Shown here one piece after another: positions 59,851 to 64,000 of a DNA stretch of 64,000 bases. A model generated the notes under the pieces. The model searched no databases. It was not told the DNA's origin and saw only the letters and a list, made by a program, of their open reading frames with translations. The stretch's first letter is position 1; the number at the start of each line of letters is the position of its first letter. The DNA is taken from positions 43,543-107,542 of the forward strand of contig CADBCV010000005.1 of NCBI GenBank assembly GCA_902793285.1, given 5' to 3'. Made by a program: the position numbers and the translations under genes. The DNA comes from Oscillospiraceae bacterium. GTDB taxonomy: Bacteria > Bacillota > Clostridia > Oscillospirales > Oscillospiraceae.

Positions 59851-61419
59851 ATGAAGAAGACAAGAGTCGCGCGTATATTCTCCTTCATATTGGCGTTGAC
59901 TCTTGTCTTCGCCTTTATGAGCCCGAGCAGTTACGCAATATCTAAACAGCAGTTCGGCGCATGGGTAGCTGCGGCTTTGCAAGCAATAAATATTACAGCC
60001 AATGCCACGGCGGTAGGGGCGGCTAATGCGTCAAGGGATTTGATGGATTGGCTTTCAAAACCTGTTAAGGTTGTAGCTAATCAATTCATTGATGTCCCAT
60101 ATACTACACCAATCGAAAGTATAGATGATTATCTTTCGCGTTCAACTATACAGGTAGACAAGGACAAGGTTACTATTGACGGTGTAGAGTATACCGACAT
60201 TTGGCTTTCTAATGAAGCGTCTGAGAAATTCAGAGTTAATGCTTTTGATCTTGAAAATGCCTTTGATATTGCAAGTAAATCAGAAGGTACTTTTGTTTCC
60301 GGTGCTGGAAACTTCCAAGGCATTCCTTTATATGATTTTTCTAATGAACAATCGGGAATTACTTCATTACGATCTCAATATGTATCAGCTGCACCCTCAA
60401 CTGAAACAATATTCCCTTTTGGAAATACATATGTAACATTACAACTGCCCCGTTATCCTCAATCAAGTAGACCAACACTTAAATGGGAATTTAATAGTAC
60501 TATAAGCCAACAATTAGGTGACTGGTATACAAGTCCAAATTCAAAATATACTTATCAAGTACGTCTTTCTGATAAATATTCAACAAATCAGCGGGGAATT
60601 TTATATTGTTATTATACAAATGAATATGGAACTGATACATCTGTTAGTGTTCTTAAAGATGGTATTTACGATCCTACTTCATTTGACTTTGACTGGGTTT
60701 CGGGAACGATTCCGGCAGATGTAGTATTACCAGAAAATGAAGGACTTAGAATAAGAGTTCCCACAGATGATATAGCAGACTGGTACACGCAATATCCCGG
60801 TACAGGTGATTCGGTTGTTATAAATATGGGTGATCCAGATCTCGAAGCAAAAGTCGATGATCTGATTGATTTGATAATTCCTTTGATTCCGATTCTTAAT
60901 ATAGATTTCACTGAAAAGGAAACACCCGCACCGCAACCTGATCCTGAGCCAGTTCCTGATCCTGAGCCTTATCCTGACCCGCTTCCTGATCCGAGTATCT
61001 CGTTAATCGACAGTACTTTGAAGGACATCGTGCAGGCCCTTAAGAACATTTATGATAGTATAGCTATTGGAAATACTTTCTCGGAGGCTATTAAGAATCT
61101 GAATGATAAAATCAATTGGTCACTTGATGACATAAAGGAAAAAATTGGTGATCTTGTTGATAAAATTGAACGAGGTTCGGTTGATTGGTTTCGAGACATA
61201 GTACAATCAATCTGGGACCCCTTTCTCCCGATTCTGAATATCTTTCGTTCTGGCGTTGGTATTTGGCATTATGTGGTAGAGTGGTTACAGGCTATACATG
61301 CACCGTTTGTCACATTTTGGAATTTTCTTGGTAGTGCTGGATATATTTTTGTAACGCCAATTTACGCAGCAGCAGCAGCTGCTATTGTGCTTGCAATTTA
61401 TAGGAGGTTTGGTCGATGA
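59851..61419 (+). CDS. Secreted adsorption-like minor coat protein (pIII-like)
   Basis: A 522-residue protein with a clear signal peptide (residues ~1-29, FSFILALTLVFAFMSPSSYA) and a large, low-GC extracytoplasmic region. A Pro/Asp/Glu-rich linker of PDPEP type is at ~residues 350-375, then amphipathic helices, and a C-terminal membrane anchor (FVTPIYAAAAAAIVLAIYRRFGR). This is the layout of filamentous phage pIII-type proteins: receptor domains, flexible linker, anchor. GAGAGG precedes ATG 59851. The head has no recognisable fold by eye. Confidence 0.75.
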   Translation: MKKTRVARIFSFILALTLVFAFMSPSSYAISKQQFGAWVAAALQAINITANATAVGAANASRDLMDWLSKPVKVVANQFIDVPYTTPIESIDDYLSRSTIQVDKDKVTIDGVEYTDIWLSNEASEKFRVNAFDLENAFDIASKSEGTFVSGAGNFQGIPLYDFSNEQSGITSLRSQYVSAAPSTETIFPFGNTYVTLQLPRYPQSSRPTLKWEFNSTISQQLGDWYTSPNSKYTYQVRLSDKYSTNQRGILYCYYTNEYGTDTSVSVLKDGIYDPTSFDFDWVSGTIPADVVLPENEGLRIRVPTDDIADWYTQYPGTGDSVVINMGDPDLEAKVDDLIDLIIPLIPILNIDFTEKETPAPQPDPEPVPDPEPYPDPLPDPSISLIDSTLKDIVQALKNIYDSIAIGNTFSEAIKNLNDKINWSLDDIKEKIGDLVDKIERGSVDWFRDIVQSIWDPFLPILNIFRSGVGIWHYVVEWLQAIHAPFVTFWNFLGSAGYIFVTPIYAAAAAAIVLAIYRRFGR

Positions 61420-61616
61420 TTGAAATTATTCAAGGTGTGATCTCCTCCTTTATTGGTGTTGCGCAAGATATATTTAACTACATCTTTGACGGTATTGATT
61501 TGTCGGTTCTCTGGAATTGGCTCCCGACTGACATTCAAACAGCGGCCGCTGCTTTTGTCGCCATTCTTTTTGCAATCGCCATAATCAACGGTGTACGTAA
61601 ATTCTTGCCGTTCTGA
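61416..61616 (+). CDS. Small phage membrane protein (pVI-like position)
   Basis: A 66-residue protein with a hydrophobic C-terminal half (TAAAAFVAILFAIAIINGVRKFLPF) and an amphipathic N-terminal half. Its ATG overlaps the stop of the pIII-like gene. In filamentous phages the protein after pIII is the pVI minor coat protein; this is a positional inference. Confidence 0.7.
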   Translation: MIEIIQGVISSFIGVAQDIFNYIFDGIDLSVLWNWLPTDIQTAAAAFVAILFAIAIINGVRKFLPF

Positions 61617-61628
61617 TTGGAGGTAAAA

Positions 61629-61760
61629 TTGGAAGTAATCAATACTATTCTAATTTCGGTGGCAAATATAATGCTTCCGTTCGGCTTTACTTTCGGTGCT
61701 TTAGTCGTTTTCATCTGGTCTATCCCGCTTCTTATAAAACTTTTCAAGTCAATCTTTTAG
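61629..61760 (+). CDS. Tiny phage membrane protein 1
   Basis: A 43-residue protein from TTG 61629, with GGAGGTAAAA just upstream. One hydrophobic segment (FGFTFGALVVFIWSIPLLI) ends in a basic KLFKSIF tail, like filamentous phage end-cap proteins (pVII/pIX). Confidence 0.65.
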   Translation: MEVINTILISVANIMLPFGFTFGALVVFIWSIPLLIKLFKSIF

Positions 61761-61770
61761 GAGGTGAATC

Positions 61771-61947
61771 ATGAAAGAATTTCTTGACGCTCTTCTCGGA
61801 ACCTATACCCCTGTAACAAATCCTGACGGCCTTATTCCTTCCGGCTTTGCTGGCGTCGATATTGCTTACTGTATCCGTGCGGTTGTCTTTATCGTCGTTC
61901 TCTATGCCGTTCTGCGTATACTTGGTGGTCTGATATGCAGGATGTAA
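61771..61947 (+). CDS. Tiny phage membrane protein 2
   Basis: A 58-residue protein; AGGAGGTGAATC precedes the ATG. An N-terminal polar part (MKEFLDALLGTYTPVTNP) is followed by one membrane segment (AVVFIVVLYAVLRILGGLI). It overlaps the next gene by 13 bp. A minor coat or export component is likely from context. Confidence 0.65.
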   Translation: MKEFLDALLGTYTPVTNPDGLIPSGFAGVDIAYCIRAVVFIVVLYAVLRILGGLICRM

Positions 61948-62072
61948 TCGTTTTCTGGACAGCCCTTCTGCAAGCTGTGGCAGACTTCCTTCTGACAGAG
62001 CCGATTAGCTGGTTCACTGGCATTTTTGTCTTGCTGGCCATTGTCGGTATCGTCCGCCGTATTATTGACTGA
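61935..62072 (+). CDS. Tiny phage membrane protein 3
   Basis: A 45-residue protein starting inside the previous gene. One hydrophobic segment (WFTGIFVLLAIVGIVRRIID) has a basic C-terminus, again like small inovirus virion proteins. No strong ribosome site; translation is probably coupled. Confidence 0.6.
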   Translation: MQDVIVFWTALLQAVADFLLTEPISWFTGIFVLLAIVGIVRRIID

Positions 62073-62086
62073 GAGGAGGTGAAAAC

Positions 62087-62272
62087 ATGGAACCTGTAAC
62101 GGGTATTGCAGCGGTAGTGCAGGCTATTACCGCCGTTGTTACCGGCGTTGTGTCTTGGATCACGTCCTATATGGGAGCGATCATGGCCCCCGGTAATGAG
62201 CTCCTGCTCGTTTTCTTCGCCCTGCCGCTTGTCGGCCTTGGCATCGGTGCTATTAAGCGTCTTGCCGATTGA
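62087..62272 (+). CDS. Major coat protein candidate A
   Basis: A 61-residue protein with AGAGGAGGTG upstream. An Ala/Val/Thr-rich N-terminal helix is followed by MGAIMAPGNELLLVFFALPL and VGLGIGAIKRLAD, that is a hydrophobic helix with a basic end that could contact DNA, as in pVIII. The next gene is a close paralogue. No obvious signal peptidase site is visible. Confidence 0.78.
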   Translation: MEPVTGIAAVVQAITAVVTGVVSWITSYMGAIMAPGNELLLVFFALPLVGLGIGAIKRLAD

Positions 62273-62312
62273 CACCAATGACTCCAAATAATTAAAGGAA
62301 GGAAGTGATTCA

Positions 62313-62480
62313 ATGAATGCTGCCATCACCGCTATCACCACTGTGGTTACAGCTACGGTTGGTTGGATTGGCCAGTATATGGGTGCAATCATGGCCGAAG
62401 GTAATGAGCTCCTGCTCATTTTCTTTGCCATGCCCCTTGTAGGCCTTGGCATTGGCGCTATTAAGCGTCTCGCAAACTAA
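62313..62480 (+). CDS. Major coat protein candidate B
   Basis: A 55-residue paralogue of the preceding protein, sharing YMGAIMA-GNELLL-FFA-PLVGLGIGAIKRLA nearly unchanged at protein and DNA level and differing mainly in the N-terminal third. It has an AAGGAAGGAAGTGA ribosome region and is followed by the strong terminator at 62488-62527, as expected for the most highly expressed structural genes of a filamentous phage. Confidence 0.78.
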   Translation: MNAAITAITTVVTATVGWIGQYMGAIMAEGNELLLIFFAMPLVGLGIGAIKRLAN

Positions 62481-62487
62481 CAAAAAA

Positions 62488-62527
62488 AAATACCTGCCGG
62501 TTAGCGAAGCTCCGGCAGGTATTTTTT
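62488..62527 (+). terminator. Terminator after the coat genes
   Basis: AAATACCTGCCGG pairs with CCGGCAGGTATTT around an 11-nt loop, followed by six T residues. It separates coat genes from the Zot ATPase. Confidence 0.93.
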
Positions 62528-62547
62528 GAATATAACGGGAGGTAATC

Positions 62548-63255
62548 ATGTATATACTCTTAGTAATACTCGCAGTAATTGTAATACTCAATGTAAAGTA
62601 TCGAAAATATAACAATCCTTATAAGCTCTATATGGTTTTCGGTAAAAAAGGTTCTGGTAAAACAACATATCTTTGTAAAATAGCCCTGATATACAAGAAA
62701 AAAGGATATACAGTTTATACCAATGTACAAGACATGTGTCTTGATGGAGTGCGGATCATAGACCCTGAGCATCTTGGCGAGTTTGTTCCTGAACCGAAGT
62801 CTTGCGTCTTGCTTGATGAGGTTGGAATTCTTTATGATAACCGGAATTTTAAGAACTTTCGGCCAGAGGTAAGGGACTTTTTTAAGCTCCAGCGTCATTA
62901 TAAGGTTGTTGTGTATCTTGCTTCACAGAGCTTTGATATAGATAAAAAACTGAGAGATTTAACAGATCGAATGTATCTTGTTTCGGCTGTGACCCCGTGG
63001 CTTTCTCTTGTTCGGCCAATTTCGAAAAAGATTGGATTGGTAGAAGCGTCCTCGCAGGGTGAGAGTAGGATTGTGGAAAATCTGAAATTTATGCTGTTCA
63101 CAAAATGGCGTTTTACGTTCATTCCAAAATATGTAAAATATTTCGATTCGTTTGTCGTGCCGTCACGTCCGTATTTGTCATATGACGAGAAAAGCATGGA
63201 CAGTGGCGAAAAGGCGAGAAGACATAAAATCTTTACTTTCAATTCAAATAAGTAA
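62548..63255 (+). CDS. zot: Zot/pI-type phage assembly ATPase
   Basis: A 235-residue P-loop ATPase. It begins with a membrane segment (YILLVILAVIVILNV), then Walker A GKKGSGKTT (residues 32-40) and Walker B VLLDE (Asp90, Glu91), the arrangement of the Zot/pI family that drives filamentous phage extrusion. The membrane segment is N-terminal, whereas classical pI has it after the ATPase domain. The C-terminal ~60 residues are basic. It is the best single marker that the element is an inovirus. Confidence 0.9.
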   Translation: MYILLVILAVIVILNVKYRKYNNPYKLYMVFGKKGSGKTTYLCKIALIYKKKGYTVYTNVQDMCLDGVRIIDPEHLGEFVPEPKSCVLLDEVGILYDNRNFKNFRPEVRDFFKLQRHYKVVVYLASQSFDIDKKLRDLTDRMYLVSAVTPWLSLVRPISKKIGLVEASSQGESRIVENLKFMLFTKWRFTFIPKYVKYFDSFVVPSRPYLSYDEKSMDSGEKARRHKIFTFNSNK

Positions 63256-63366
63256 AGGTGTAGAGTTGTACAAGCGGGCGAAGCCCGGCAGAACGGCAAG
63301 CGCGGGCGCGTTCTCCCGCCGCGCCTGCGTCTTGTCCGAGTACCAGAGATAAATACTTGTAAAACC
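63256..63366. other. GC-rich structured non-coding block: candidate origin or packaging signal
   Basis: No gene is seen. Within the AT-rich element this block is GC-rich, with nested complementary segments: CGGGCGAAGCCCG, GCGCGGG/CCCGCCGCGC, and an outer ACAAG...CTTGT pairing from about 63268 to 63334. Position after the last structural gene suits a filamentous-phage origin or packaging hairpin. Confidence 0.5.
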
Positions 63367-63395
63367 TTGACGGAATGAGCAAAATGTGATATGGT
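63367..63395 (+). promoter_or_regulatory. Phage promoter near the right end
   Basis: TTGACG, 17 bp, TATGGT. Transcription would run through the two small ORFs and across the att site; in the circular form it would continue into the small ORF and rep at the other end. Confidence 0.65.
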
Positions 63396-63444
63396 AGTAT
63401 TCCAAATAAATTAAATAAATAAAGTGAAATCGGAGATTTAGTAA

Positions 63445-63624
63445 ATGAAGCCGAATTATGCTGTACGTGTCCGTGAACACATCCTTGATATGAAATTTAC
63501 TGAAGATGTCTTTTATTATGAGTCTCTCGATGCAGCTTTGATAACTTATGATCGTGCGTTAAAAGATGGTAGTTCTGTATCTCTTTGGGCTCGAATTGAA
63601 CGACCAGATCAAGAAAAAAGGTAA
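63445..63624 (+). CDS. Small phage protein near right end
   Basis: A 59-residue soluble protein (MKPNYAVRVREHILDMKFTE...) with CGGAGA upstream and a plausible promoter. Not recognised. It could be a regulator of replication or integration, given its place before the att site. Confidence 0.6.
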   Translation: MKPNYAVRVREHILDMKFTEDVFYYESLDAALITYDRALKDGSSVSLWARIERPDQEKR

Positions 63625-63700
63625 CTTCTGGGGTAGCGCTTCCTCCGAATCGCCGCTACTACGACATAAGGCGATTCGTGTATTTTGTAGTAAATTTACA
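63625..63700. other. Hairpin between the right-end small ORFs
   Basis: CGAATCGCC pairs with GGCGATTCG around 15 nt, with flanking TACTAC...GTAGTA. It could be an ssDNA-strand origin, Rep target or terminator. Confidence 0.45.
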
Positions 63701-63711
63701 AAAGGGTAACA

Positions 63712-63810
63712 ATGAAAGAAAAAATCTTCCGTTTTGTACTGAAAATAGCATTGAAAATCAAAAATCTCTTGGAATTGGAGATATTCAGTGCATTTGAAAA
63801 ACAAGAGTAA
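63712..63810 (+). CDS. Very short lysine-rich phage peptide
   Basis: A 32-residue ORF (MKEKIFRFVLKIALKIKNLL...) after AAAGGGTAACA, amphipathic and basic. It ends directly before the right dif site. Coding status is uncertain. Confidence 0.4.
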   Translation: MKEKIFRFVLKIALKIKNLLELEIFSAFEKQE

Positions 63811-63811
63811 A

Positions 63812-63845
63812 CGAATCACGCATAATTTATATTATGCGTGATTCG
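63812..63845. other. Right dif site (attR)
   Basis: 15-bp arms CGAATCACGCATAAT and ATTATGCGTGATTCG are perfect inverted repeats around TTAT. The core CGCATAAT-T-TATATTATG differs from E. coli dif at one position of 18. It closes the prophage. Confidence 0.85.
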
Positions 63846-63924
63846 ATTGAGATTCTAACACGGCTTCCCTGTTCTGTCAAGCGGATACGGTAAAATAAAA
63901 AATGTGCGTATCGGCTTTGCGCAG

Positions 63925-64000
63925 CTTCTAAGCTCCCTTTCGAAAAGGGAGCTGTCATGGCCGATCCCACGCGAGGCCATGACTGAGGGATCGACTGTCC
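63925..64000. repeat. Hairpin repeat at the window end
   Basis: AGCTCCCTTT, CGA, AAAGGGAGCT hairpin, followed by CATGGCC...GGCCATG and GACTGAGGGATCGA. The layout recalls AAGGGAGCTG...GACTGAGGGATTG repeats common in gut Firmicutes (from memory); it runs to the window edge. Confidence 0.5.

Larger units (their letters stand above)
58798..63845 (+). mobile_element. Inovirus-like (filamentous phage) prophage integrated at dif
   Basis: A 5.0-kb AT-rich block between two dif-like sites (58798 and 63812, 5014 bp apart). Gene order on the plus strand: small ORF, HUH rep, candidate ssDNA-binding protein, secreted adsorption-like protein, four tiny membrane proteins, two coat proteins, terminator, Zot/pI ATPase, GC-rich non-coding block, two small ORFs. 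There is no integrase, capsid, portal or secretin gene. The size, Zot ATPase and coat-like proteins support a filamentous phage using host Xer recombination. A monoderm host would not need a secretin. Confidence 0.88.

Noticed and set aside
1-64000. tRNA or rRNA genes
   Set aside because: I found no T-loop or anticodon-stem pattern and no rRNA sequence; a covariance scan would be needed to be certain.

Overview
The window is a GC-rich chromosomal segment from an endospore-forming Clostridia-type bacterium, most like the Oscillospiraceae/Ruminococcaceae gut lineages. The evidence is spoIVA, a SigH-type sigma factor and a CwlD-like amidase, RNase J, frequent TTG/GTG starts, TRAP and ABC uptake systems, many HD-GYP/EAL signalling proteins, and short palindromic intergenic repeats. 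This placement is an inference from gene content; no rRNA or tRNA gene was seen.

Layout. 1-9.5 kb: genome maintenance and core genes on the plus strand (uvrB 3' end, polA, rimI, tsaD, radC, rpe, recR, rnjA). 9.6-17.1 kb, minus strand: a split cobalamin-dependent methionine synthase operon (activation domain, metH, metF), then a TRAP transporter (dctP-dctQ-dctM plus cupin) with an internal terminator. 17.3-20.9 kb: a YcxB-like protein and an amino-acid ABC transporter behind a lysine riboswitch. 21-34 kb: yebC, an acyltransferase/membrane protein/esterase operon, and a cluster of cyclic-di-GMP signalling proteins (three HD-GYP, one EAL), including a beta-propeller sensor fused to HD-GYP. 34-42 kb: an ABC transporter with a multi-lobe binding-protein/permease fusion, an E2-like acyltransferase, an MFS transporter, folD and dapA. 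42-57.7 kb: queA-rfbA-rfbB-tgt, yajC, a XerD-like recombinase, ruvCAB, sigH, trmK, a Nif3-like gene, spoIVA, cwlD-like and radA. 57.8-58.8 kb, minus strand: a second tyrosine recombinase of the XerC/XerA type.

The most interesting object is at 58.8-63.85 kb: a compact, visibly AT-rich element of about 5.0 kb with the gene set of a filamentous phage (inovirus). It has an HUH replication initiator, a small candidate ssDNA-binding protein, a secreted adsorption-like protein with a proline/aspartate-rich linker, a run of tiny membrane proteins, two tandem near-identical major coat proteins followed by a strong terminator, and a Zot/pI-type assembly ATPase. It encodes no integrase and no secretin. 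It is flanked by two related dif-like sites; the right one is a near-perfect dif with 15-bp palindromic arms, and the left one lies 33 bp upstream of the host xer start codon. The simplest reading is an integrative filamentous phage that uses host Xer recombination at dif beside a xer gene, in a presumably monoderm host. The only good promoter in the element lies at its right end and would reach rep only in the circular form, so integration may disconnect the replication operon.

The intergenic spaces carry several repeat families: an 85-bp GTCATTCTGAGGA-type palindromic element (two copies), a composite two-hairpin element (three copies), and short GTAGGG hairpins (two copies).
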